NCBI RefSeq assembly: GCF_947487605.1
Contig: NZ_CANKXK010000001.1
Location: 124,001-188,000 of the forward strand
Direction of reading: 5' to 3'
From: an uncultured Algibacter sp.
GTDB lineage: Bacteria; Bacteroidota; Bacteroidia; Flavobacteriales; Flavobacteriaceae
Length of the DNA stretch: 64,000 nucleotides
Positions 34,064-43,400 of this stretch are shown here, in pieces. The notes beneath the pieces are model-generated. The model worked only from the letters and a program-made list of their open reading frames with translations. It did no database searches and was not told where the DNA came from. The translations under genes were made by a program, and so were the position numbers. Position 1 is the stretch's first letter, and the number at the start of each line of letters is the position of its first letter.

Positions 34064-34960
34064 TTGGAACCAATTCTAACAATTAATAATCTTACAAAAA
34101 AATTTGGCTACCTCACTGCTGTTAAAGATTTGACATTTACTATTAATAAAGGTAATGTTTATGGCATTTTAGGCCCTAACGGAAGTGGTAAATCTACAAC
34201 ACTTGGAATCGTTTTAAACGTAGTCAATAAAACTGAAGGCAATTTTCTTTGGTTTGATGGAAACACCTCAACACACGACGCCTTAAAAAAAGTAGGTGCT
34301 ATTATTGAGCGTCCAAACTTTTATCCATATATGACAGCTAGTCAAAACCTTAAATTAGTTTGCAAAATAAAAGGTGTTCATTACGATAAAATAGATGAGA
34401 AGCTCGAAATTGTTGGATTGCTAGACCGAAAGGATAGTAAATTTAAAACCTATTCTCTAGGTATGAAACAACGCTTAGCAATCGCTTCTGCACTGTTAAA
34501 CGATCCTGAGATTTTAATTCTTGATGAACCAACAAATGGGTTAGACCCGCAAGGTATCCACCAAATAAGAGAAATAATTAAACAAATCGCTACAAAAGGC
34601 ACTACTATACTGTTGGCATCTCACTTATTAGATGAAGTAGAAAAAGTATGCTCTCATGTCGTTGTGCTACGCAAAGGCGAAAAACTTTATTCTGGCCGTG
34701 TGGATGAAATGATTTCTAGTCATGGTTTTTTTGAACTAAAAACAAATAAAAAAGAGGCATTAATGTCCTTTTTAGAAAACAATACCGCTTTTGGAAAAGT
34801 AAAAGTTGAAAATGGCTTAATAACCGCTTTCTTAAATGAACCTATGAGTTCTGAAAATTTTAATAAACAACTTTTTGATAAGGGCATTATTTTAACACAT
34901 TTAGTACAGCGAAAAGAAAGTTTAGAAGAACAGTTCTTACAATTAACAGACAACAACTAA
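34064..34960 (+). CDS. ABC transporter ATP-binding protein
   Basis: 298 aa starting at TTG 34064. No in-frame ATG lies upstream, and the N-terminus EPILTINNLTKKFG aligns with this family, so TTG is the probable start. Motifs: Walker A GILGPNGSGKST, signature YSLGMKQRLAIA, Walker B ILILDEPTNGLD, switch His in LLASHLLDEVEKV. It energises the permease 20 bases downstream. The family (CcmA-like, DrrA type) exports lipids, antibiotics or peptides; the cargo is unknown. Confidence 0.92.
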   Translation: MEPILTINNLTKKFGYLTAVKDLTFTINKGNVYGILGPNGSGKSTTLGIVLNVVNKTEGNFLWFDGNTSTHDALKKVGAIIERPNFYPYMTASQNLKLVCKIKGVHYDKIDEKLEIVGLLDRKDSKFKTYSLGMKQRLAIASALLNDPEILILDEPTNGLDPQGIHQIREIIKQIATKGTTILLASHLLDEVEKVCSHVVVLRKGEKLYSGRVDEMISSHGFFELKTNKKEALMSFLENNTAFGKVKVENGLITAFLNEPMSSENFNKQLFDKGIILTHLVQRKESLEEQFLQLTDNN

Positions 34961-34980
34961 TACAACCAAAACACCAACCA

Positions 34981-35805
34981 ATGTTCAGACTTTTAAATTT
35001 AGAATTACAAAAATTACTTCTTAATAAAACAAGTAAAATATTGATTTTTGTGTCATTTGTTTTACCTTTTTTTGTAATACTATTATCATCATTACGAATA
35101 AATGTATTTGGTTTTTTTACCTTAGAATTAGGAGAATTAGGCGTTTTTAATTTCCCCATTATTTGGCATTTAACTACTTTTTTTGCTTCTCAATTCAAAT
35201 TCTTTTTTGCAATTGTTGTTGTAAGCATGATTGGTAATGAGTACAGTAATAAAACCATAAAGCAAAATTTAATTGATGGCTTAAGTAAAAAGGAGTTTAT
35301 CCTTTCTAAATTTTACACCATTGTATTCTTTTCACTGGTATCAACAATACTCATTGGCTTAATATCCTTATGTATCGGACTTTATTATTCAAGTTATAAT
35401 GAATTTGGCATCATCATACAAGAAAGTGTATTTCTGCTAGGGTATTTCATAAAACTAATAGGATTTTTTAGTTTATGCTTATTTTTTGGCATATTAGTAA
35501 AACGATCAGCATTTGCATTAGCATTTCTTTTTATACTATTCATATTAGAGTGGATCATTTTTGGCTTAATGGCTTGGAAACTGGATACTAATTTATCGGA
35601 AAAAATTCAAAATTTCTTTCCTTTAAAGTCTATGTATAAATTAATAGATCAACCCTTTCAACGAGTAGCTATGACTAAGTTTCCAGATAAAGGCGAATTA
35701 GTTTATGACTACGCCGTACATTGGTATGAAATTGCAATCGTATTAGTATGGACTGTACTATTTGTCTTTTTATCGTATAGATTATTAAAAAAGCGAGATT
35801 TGTGA
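34981..35805 (+). CDS. ABC-2 type transporter permease
   Basis: 274 aa with about six membrane helices. It has the ABC-2 layout: a first helix near residues 20-38, a cytoplasmic coupling segment (VSMIGNEYSNKTIKQNLIDGLSKKEFILSKF) and four to five further helices. It pairs with the ATPase immediately upstream in a two-gene operon. Confidence 0.9.
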   Translation: MFRLLNLELQKLLLNKTSKILIFVSFVLPFFVILLSSLRINVFGFFTLELGELGVFNFPIIWHLTTFFASQFKFFFAIVVVSMIGNEYSNKTIKQNLIDGLSKKEFILSKFYTIVFFSLVSTILIGLISLCIGLYYSSYNEFGIIIQESVFLLGYFIKLIGFFSLCLFFGILVKRSAFALAFLFILFILEWIIFGLMAWKLDTNLSEKIQNFFPLKSMYKLIDQPFQRVAMTKFPDKGELVYDYAVHWYEIAIVLVWTVLFVFLSYRLLKKRDL

Positions 35806-35833
35806 TACATTTGCTAGCTTTTGCTAGTGAAAA

Positions 35834-38554
35834 ATGAAAAAAACTGCCATTTCAATAATTTTGTTGCTGTTTTGCGCCTATGGGTTTGCACAAGCAGAGG
35901 CTTCCAATTGGTATTTTGGTGAGAATTCTGGGCTTAATTTTAATTTGAATACAAATTCTGTAAATAATCTATTTGATGGACAACTAAATACACGCGAAGG
36001 TTGTGCATCAATTTCAGATGCAAATGGAATTTTATTATTTTATACTGATGGCATTACAGTATGGAATAAGAACCATACTGTAATGGTTAACGGCACTGAA
36101 CTTTATGGAGACTCTTCAAGTACACAATCTGCAATAATAGTTCCAAAACCAAAAGATCCAAATATCTATTTTATTTTTACAGTTGACAATTTTTTAGATG
36201 ACCAAAACTTTGGGCTAAACTATTCTATAGTAAACATAACATTAGACAATGGATTAGGTAAAGTTGTAAGTAAGAACCATAATTTGCTACGAGAGTGTTC
36301 AGAAAAAATAACTGCTGTTTTAAAAGATTGTATTTCTGATGCCATATGGGTAGTCACTTTTGCTTCTTCTGACGGTTCTTCTAACCCCTACAATACGTTT
36401 CATGCGTTTGAAGTTAGTGATTTGGGTGTTAACTCTTTGTCAGTAAAGTCTACGTTTAACATTGATATTAACGATGCTAGGGGTTATTTAAAACTATCTC
36501 CAGATGGCACAAAAGTTGCCTGTGCAAATGCAAGTGATGGTCTTTACTTGTACGATTTCGATTCAAGCTCTGGAATAGTATCAAACCAAACTCCTGTTAG
36601 AATAAGAGGACGTGCTAATAACCCATATGGGGTTGAATTTTCACCAAATAGCAAAGTTCTTTATGTACACTCATCAAATGATTTTTTTAATAATAGTGGA
36701 TTTACCAATCCTGAAGATCATAGATCTACTTTAACTCAATTTGATCTTACATCAGATGACCTAGTTAATTCAACCGTCACATTAGATGATAGACAGCTTT
36801 ATCGCGGTGGTCTTCAACTAGGACCCAATGGAAAAATATATCGAGCATTAAGTGCCACTTATTTTATTGGATTACCATCGTTAGGTGTTATACATAAACC
36901 TAATACTATAGGGGTTGCGTGTGATTATGAGCATAATGGCATCGGGCTTGATGGTTTTTCTTCTCAAGGACTCCCGCCTTTTATCACCTCCTTTTTTAAC
37001 ACTGAAATTGATATTATAAAAAATGGTTTGAGCACAATCAATCTAGAACTTTGTGATGGAAAATCATATAATTTAGAGGCTGAAGAAATTGTAGGAGCTT
37101 CTTATTCATGGACAAGAGACAATATTCCATTAACAGAAGATAGTTTTGAACTTGAAGTCATAGATGAAGGTCATTATGAAGTTTACATTAACCCAAACAA
37201 TGGAGACTGCGCATTGGAAGGACAAGCGTTTGTGACATACAATCCAAATCCTACAGCTTATGATGCTACCCTCATTCAATGTGATGATGATGAAACTAAA
37301 AATGGTCTCACTTTATTTAACCTTAATGAAGCCAATGATATATTAACTGGAGGTATTACTGAGTTATCTACAAGGTTTTATACAGATCCAGCTAGAATGA
37401 ATCAAATAGTTAATCCAGATTCTTTTTCTAATACTGTTAACCTACAAACTGTTTATGTAGAAGTAGTGAATGACAATACTGATTGCTTTAGCAACTCTGA
37501 ATTAATACTTGATATAAGTATTACTGATACTAATGATGTTGCTTTACCTGCTGTATGTGATGATGATGGTAATGAAGACGGTTTTCATATATTTAACTTA
37601 AGTGATGCTGATGATGAAATAGTGAATGATCTTCCTAGTGGTTTAATAATTACTTATTTTGAAACTTACAAAGATGCTTTGCAAGAACAAAATCCATTAG
37701 ACCGATCATTTACAAATACGATCCCCTTTTCTCAAACTATTTTTGCTCGAGTTGAAAACTTAAATAGTTGCTATGGTATTAGCGAAGTTCTACTAACTGT
37801 TAACAAACTTCCAGATTTGGCAACTCAAGAATTAGCCTATTATTGCCTGAATATATTTCCAGAAGCCATTCCCTTGAATGCTGCCATCTTAGATGGTTCT
37901 CCCATTTCAGATTATGAATATGAATGGTCCACAGGTGAAACTACTTATGCCATTGACGTAAATGAGACAGGTACATATTCAGTTATTGTTACTAACAAAA
38001 CAACAGGCTGTTCTAAAGTAAGAACAGTTAATGTTGAAGCTTCTAATATTACAACTTTCAACCAGCCTAAACCATATGAGGTTGGTGATGTTTCTCAAAA
38101 TAACACAGTAACAGTTTTTGTTTCAGGTGAAGGGATTTATGAGTACGCTTTATATAATGAGAATAATACTAGGATTTACAGAGGTTTCCAAGAGAGTAAT
38201 ACATTTAACAATGTATTTCCTGGAATCTATACTATTAATGTAAAGGACATAAAAAATGACTGTGGGACTGTTAATATACCAGTTTCAGTTATTGGTTTCC
38301 CGAAATTTTTTACACCAAATAACGATAATGCTCATGATACTTGGCAAGTCTATGGAATCTCAAATATGTTTCAATCGAATTCCAAAATTTTAATATACAA
38401 TCGCTATGGAAAATTAATAAAACAATTGGATCCTTTAGATGAAGGTTGGGATGGCACATTTAATGGTGAATTGATGCCCAGTGATGATTATTGGTTTGCA
38501 GTAACATTACAAGACGGGCGCGTTTTTAAGAATCACTTTACGCTAAAGCGTTGA
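35834..38554 (+). CDS. T9SS type B sorting-domain surface protein (906 aa)
   Basis: Signal peptide MKKTAISIILLLFCAYGFAQ. Residues about 25-400 look like a beta-propeller-like repeated fold (WYFGENSGLNFNLN, FYTDGITVWNKNH, LKLSPDGTKVACANASDGLYLYDF). Two Cys-Asp modules follow (QCDDDETKNGLTLFNLN, VCDDDGNEDGFHIFNLS). A beta domain comes next (VTVFVSGEGIYEYALYNEN, FPGIYTINVKD). The last 85 residues are the gliding-motility-associated type B C-terminal domain (FFTPNNDNAHDTWQVYGI, YGKLIKQLDP, MPSDDYWFAVTLQDGR, FTLKR). Type IX secretion would export it across the outer membrane. Its 3' end is closely related to the remnant at 40221-40349. Confidence 0.9.
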   Translation: MKKTAISIILLLFCAYGFAQAEASNWYFGENSGLNFNLNTNSVNNLFDGQLNTREGCASISDANGILLFYTDGITVWNKNHTVMVNGTELYGDSSSTQSAIIVPKPKDPNIYFIFTVDNFLDDQNFGLNYSIVNITLDNGLGKVVSKNHNLLRECSEKITAVLKDCISDAIWVVTFASSDGSSNPYNTFHAFEVSDLGVNSLSVKSTFNIDINDARGYLKLSPDGTKVACANASDGLYLYDFDSSSGIVSNQTPVRIRGRANNPYGVEFSPNSKVLYVHSSNDFFNNSGFTNPEDHRSTLTQFDLTSDDLVNSTVTLDDRQLYRGGLQLGPNGKIYRALSATYFIGLPSLGVIHKPNTIGVACDYEHNGIGLDGFSSQGLPPFITSFFNTEIDIIKNGLSTINLELCDGKSYNLEAEEIVGASYSWTRDNIPLTEDSFELEVIDEGHYEVYINPNNGDCALEGQAFVTYNPNPTAYDATLIQCDDDETKNGLTLFNLNEANDILTGGITELSTRFYTDPARMNQIVNPDSFSNTVNLQTVYVEVVNDNTDCFSNSELILDISITDTNDVALPAVCDDDGNEDGFHIFNLSDADDEIVNDLPSGLIITYFETYKDALQEQNPLDRSFTNTIPFSQTIFARVENLNSCYGISEVLLTVNKLPDLATQELAYYCLNIFPEAIPLNAAILDGSPISDYEYEWSTGETTYAIDVNETGTYSVIVTNKTTGCSKVRTVNVEASNITTFNQPKPYEVGDVSQNNTVTVFVSGEGIYEYALYNENNTRIYRGFQESNTFNNVFPGIYTINVKDIKNDCGTVNIPVSVIGFPKFFTPNNDNAHDTWQVYGISNMFQSNSKILIYNRYGKLIKQLDPLDEGWDGTFNGELMPSDDYWFAVTLQDGRVFKNHFTLKR

Positions 38555-38581
38555 TATAAAAAATAGTATTCTAGTATTCTA

Positions 38582-39982
38582 TTATTCAAATGCGGGTAGA
38601 ATATAATTCTCCATTATCTCATATGGAACAGACATATTAGAATTAAAATTACCTCCTGTAAAAACAGCTACTAAACCTAATTCTTTAATTACAAAAATAT
38701 ATTGTCCACCAAAACCAGCTGCATAAAAACAATTGTATGTATTAGTTCCAGTATTAAAGTTTCTTATCCACCACTGATACCCGTAGGCACTATTTGAAGA
38801 TACATTAAACTGCACTTTGGTAGACTCATCAACCCAAGTTTTTGAAATTACCTGAGTATCTTTCCACTTTCCATCGTTTAAATATATTTGTCCCAATTTT
38901 AACATATTCCTAGGCGTATTTCTAAAACCTAAAGGTTCACCAGTTCCTGGTAACTCATTACTTCCTATTAAATCTGAATAATTGTTTTTGGCAAAAACTT
39001 CAAAGTCAGTATTTATCGAATTCATTATTATTCTATTCAAAACAAAAGAGGTTCCCGTATTATACTCAAAAACAGTTCCAGGAATATTTCTTAACGGTTT
39101 AGATAAAACATAAGAGTGAGCTGTTGAAAATGGGGTTCCATAAAACCCTGATAAGTCACTACCCTCATCCCATTGTAAACCTGATGACATGTTCAAAAAA
39201 TGTTTTAATAAAATAGCTTCCTTACCATCTTCTTTTAAATAATCTAATTCTGGAAAAAAACTACTAATATGCTCTTGTTCGCTCTCAATAAAACCTTTAT
39301 CTATAGCAATTCCAAGCATGGCTCCTCTAAAAGACTTATTAACCGATTGTAACTCATGGGGTGTATTTCTATTATACTCAATAAAATCACCAAAAGAGTT
39401 TGTGCCAGAAAAATACTCTTCTAAAACCAAACTGTTATTAACCGATAAAACTATTGAATGTATTTTTCTATAATTACCTTTCCTTATTTCGTCTATACCA
39501 TCATAAACTTTTTCTTCATTCAATACTATATCTCCTATATTAGAAGGTTCCCATCCATCACTAGTAATTACAGGAATTGTATAATTATATTTTGCAATTG
39601 CGTTAACTAAAACTGAAGACGATCTATTAAAACTAGGAAATACTTCCAATTTATTATTAAAGTCTGTACCAAGCTTCCATGAAATAGTTGCAAGACCATC
39701 TTCATCTGTAATTATTGAAACATTATTTATTTCTCCGTCTCCTGAAATGATTTCTACGCCTAATATAACACCCGAAGCAATAGCTCCAAAATCATCTACA
39801 ACTTTAATTACAACATTCTCTAATAATGTAGTATTTTGAAGACCTATTTGATTATTACCAGAAATTAATTCTAAATTGTAACTAAATGACTCCTCAAATT
39901 CAATGTCCTTATTGCATCCATAAAAAAACATTAATGATAGACATAATCCTAATTTAAAGCAAAAATGCATATTCTTCAACAT
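38582..39982 (-). CDS. Serine hydrolase (beta-lactamase/NylB-like) lipoprotein with Ig-like domain
   Basis: 466 aa. Lipoprotein signal with FFYGC (Cys near residue 23). An Ig-like Big_1 domain (about 40-135: QNTTLLENVVIKVVDDFGAIASGVILGVEIISGDGEI) precedes a class C beta-lactamase-fold domain. The nucleophile is in LQSVNKSFRG (S-x-x-K); YNTGTSFVLNRI supplies the Tyr, and AAGFGGQYIFVI the final motif, as in 6-aminohexanoate-dimer hydrolase relatives. It is probably an envelope esterase or amidase. It sits on the opposite strand between the 906 aa T9SS gene and the truncated paralog, apparently breaking up an adhesin array. Confidence 0.88.
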   Translation of the reverse strand: MLKNMHFCFKLGLCLSLMFFYGCNKDIEFEESFSYNLELISGNNQIGLQNTTLLENVVIKVVDDFGAIASGVILGVEIISGDGEINNVSIITDEDGLATISWKLGTDFNNKLEVFPSFNRSSSVLVNAIAKYNYTIPVITSDGWEPSNIGDIVLNEEKVYDGIDEIRKGNYRKIHSIVLSVNNSLVLEEYFSGTNSFGDFIEYNRNTPHELQSVNKSFRGAMLGIAIDKGFIESEQEHISSFFPELDYLKEDGKEAILLKHFLNMSSGLQWDEGSDLSGFYGTPFSTAHSYVLSKPLRNIPGTVFEYNTGTSFVLNRIIMNSINTDFEVFAKNNYSDLIGSNELPGTGEPLGFRNTPRNMLKLGQIYLNDGKWKDTQVISKTWVDESTKVQFNVSSNSAYGYQWWIRNFNTGTNTYNCFYAAGFGGQYIFVIKELGLVAVFTGGNFNSNMSVPYEIMENYILPAFE

Positions 39983-40478
39983 AAGTGTATATTTTCATTT
40001 ATCTAGAACCATTTGTGATTCTTTTTAAAATTACATAATAATTAATTATGAACAAAATTTCGGATACATTTAGATAGTCTAATCTAATATCACATTAATT
40101 TGATGATTTTTGCTTCAAATTCAAAAATACTATAAGTCAACTATACTCCAACCAAATTAACTCAATAATGTATATAGAAACTCCTCTAACCAAATTCGAA
40201 CAATTTAGTACTTATTTAAATTGAATCCTTTAGGAGAAGGTTGGGATGGCACATTTAATGGTGAATTGATGCCTGCTGATGATTATTGGTTTGCAGTAAC
40301 ATTACAAGACGGTCGTGTTTTTAAGAATCATTTTACGCTTAAAAGATAAATTACAAACCTAAAAGCTATCAAAAAGTGCATTTTATCTGATTTTTTTTGC
40401 ATTTTATCCGAAAAAAAGTTATTTTTCGCTCTTAAAATAAACCAAATCATTTAGTTGTTTTTACCCAAACAAAACACA
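39983..40478. other. Gap with a T9SS remnant
   Basis: About 500 AT-rich bases. The only structured part is the type B C-terminal domain remnant at 40221-40349. 39983-40220 is upstream of the serine hydrolase and may hold its promoter, but no clear TAnnTTTG pair was found. 40350-40478 precedes the next adhesin gene. Confidence 0.6.
40221..40349 (+). pseudogene. Headless 3' remnant of a T9SS type B gene
   Basis: 42 codons and a TAA stop encode the end of a type B sorting domain (LNPLGEGWDGTFNGELMP, DDYWFAVTLQDGR, FTLKR). My hand alignment with the end of the 906 aa gene (38426-38554) gives 115 of 129 identical bases and 39 of 42 identical residues. Most differences are silent. Homology stops abruptly at about 40221, and an in-frame TAG lies at 40206-40208, so there is no start. 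It is the tail of a lost paralog, separated from its relative by the serine hydrolase gene. Confidence 0.85.
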
Positions 40479-43400
40479 GTGAAAAAAAACCTACATGCTA
40501 GTTGCGCTTTAGTTCTGCTATTTTTTGGCTTTAACTTAATGTTTTCCCAACAAATTACAGTAGATAATAGTATTCCCCTACAGCAACTTATAGAAAACAA
40601 TTTGGCTGATGGCTGCGTAGAAATTTCCAATGTAAATTCAACTATTAACGGAAGTACAGATGGGTTTACTAGCTATGGCGCATTCCAAAGAGGTAGTTCT
40701 AATTTCCCTTTAAATAATGGTATTGTCCTTTCTACTGGAAATGCGACCTCTGCTGGAAATACAGTAAACAACACACCTTTAAGTGAAGGTACTCTAGGCT
40801 GGGGAACAGACCCTGATATTGAAACTTATTTAGGCGTTGGCAATACAGTTAACGCAACATCCATTGAATTCGATTTTATTTCAATCTCAGATATGATACA
40901 GTTTAATTACATATTAGCTTCCGAAGAGTACTTTGGAAATTACCCATGTAATTCATCAGACGGATTTGTTTTTTTAATAAGAGAAGCTACTAGTACTGGT
41001 CCATATCAAAATATAGCTGTTGTTCCTGGTAGTGGAGACACCGTAACGGTAAACAATATACACGACGAAATTTTAAGCCCAACTGGAACTGTTCTTTGTT
41101 CTGCTATGAATGACTCATACTATGATGGTTCATTCAATGACACAAATTATGTTGGTAGAACAGCTATTCTTACTGCAGGCTTTAATGTTTTACCCAATGT
41201 GCAATACCATGTAAAATTAATTGTTGCAGACCAGAATGCCAATGCACAAGACCCTTCAATTGATACGGCTGTTTTTATTGAAGCCAATACATTTAACGAA
41301 TTAGAGTTAGGAGATGATATAAGTACCTGTTCTGGTAGTGTTACTCTAAATGGAGAAATACAAAATCCGCTAGCAACTTATGCTTGGTTTCGAGATAACA
41401 GTCCTATTAGTGGAGAAAATAACCCTACACTTACAACCACTATTAGTGGACTTTACAGAGTTGAAATAAGCATCAATGGATTTTCCTGTACCGTTCAAGA
41501 TGAAGTGAATGTAACCATAGATACCGAGTTATCTACAGATCCTATTACGCCTTATCAATTATGTGATTCTGATGGAAATAATCAAGAATTTTTTGATCTT
41601 ACAACAAAAGATACCGACGTTGAAAATGCGATACAAAACCTCCCTCCTTTTTACACCATTCGTTATTATTTAACAGATGCCGATGCTAGAACTAACCCAA
41701 ATAATAATATTACCTCTATTACTAGTGGATCAAGAACTATTTTTGTTCGCGTTGAAGATACCTCCCTTGGATGTCTAATTTTTGGAACCATAGACTTAGA
41801 AGTTAATCCACTTCCAACTATTATACAACCTTCAGACATCAATGAATGTGATAATGATAATTTACCAAATTCAAGTACACAAATAGATTTAAGCCAAAGA
41901 AATAATGAAGTTACTGGAGGTAACCCTAACCTTTCAGTTACTTATCACTTCACACCATTAGAAGCTCAATCTGGTGCAAATCCAGTACCAATATCATACA
42001 CAAATACAAATCCTTCAGAAACACTTTATATAAGAATAGTTAATACACTTACAGGTTGCGCAAATGCTAGTGGTGAGACATTAACAATAAACATTACCAA
42101 CGGAAATACAGGTATTGTAAGAGATACACAATTTATAGATGCTTGTGATATGGATCATGATGGCTTTTTTAATGATTTTGATTTAACCAGTATATTAAAC
42201 AATGTATTAAATGGCCAAACTGGGTTTTTACCACCAACCTATCATACAAGTCAAACTGATGCAGAAACTGGAAATAATCCAATCCCAAATCCAAATAGTT
42301 ATGCCAATACCGATCAAGATGAGCAAACTATCTATTTAAGGTTAGAAGATGCCACAACTGGCTGTTATGCCATTGTACCTATTGAAGTTCATACTAATTT
42401 ACTTTTAACAGCAACTAATATTCCTCAAACTGGTTTTGCGTTTTGTGACCAAGACAATGATGGTAGTGTTGATGTATACCTAAATACCATAGAAAATGCT
42501 ATCGCCAATGGTCTACCAAATGTATCGGTAACGTTCTATAATAGTGAAAGCGACAGAGATTCTAACATATCACCAATTGATACTTCAAATCCGTATGTTA
42601 TAACGATGGCAGAAACGGTGTATTTAAGACTTGAAAATGGATTATGTACAGAGTTATCTGAAGTTATATTGCGTATTAACCCAGTTGTTACATTTAACCC
42701 AGTTGCCCCTTTTGATTATTGTGATACTGACGATGACGGATTCACAACTGTTGATTTTGATACTTTCGATTCGACTATTACTGGTGGAAATACAGATTTT
42801 GGAGTGCGTTATTATACAGATCCTAATGATGCAGATACAGGTGTAGGTTCGTTACCACAATTTCATGATACTAGTTCCGGTATATTTTATGCAAGAATAG
42901 AAAATTCAATAACGGGCTGTTATACTGTAAATCAATTTGAAGTTAATGTTATACCTGCCCCTACTGTTTTGCAACCAAACGATATTCTAATATGTAATAA
43001 TAGCACAAACACAACTGCAAATATAAGGCTTCAAGATAAGATTGATACTAATGAAATTGTTGCCGACCCAACAAATGTCAGCATTGAATTTTTCACAGAT
43101 TTGACTCAAGCCGAAACCTTTGATATTGCTAATCCTCTTAATAATTTGGACAAGCAAAGTTTTGCAGCATCAACACAGTCTATATTTGTTCGGGTACAAT
43201 CCACAGCATCTTCTGGGTGTTACAATATTGTGTCATTTAATGTAATTGTAAATACTATTCCTGTAATTCCTAATATCACTCCATTCCAAATATGTGTGGA
43301 CCCAGGTACATCTGCCGCAGATTTTTATTTTCAAGATAAAGATGCCGAAATATTAAATGGGCAAACAGGCAAGGAAGTAAGGTATTTTAGAGATGCCCTT

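Noticed and set aside
35810-35830. Tandem TTTGCTAG words with a 10-base period before the 906 aa adhesin
   Set aside because: Only two copies; too little to call a regulatory array.
42631-42846. 71-codon second-frame ORF inside the giant adhesin
   Set aside because: Out-of-frame shadow caused by repetitive Asp-rich codons.
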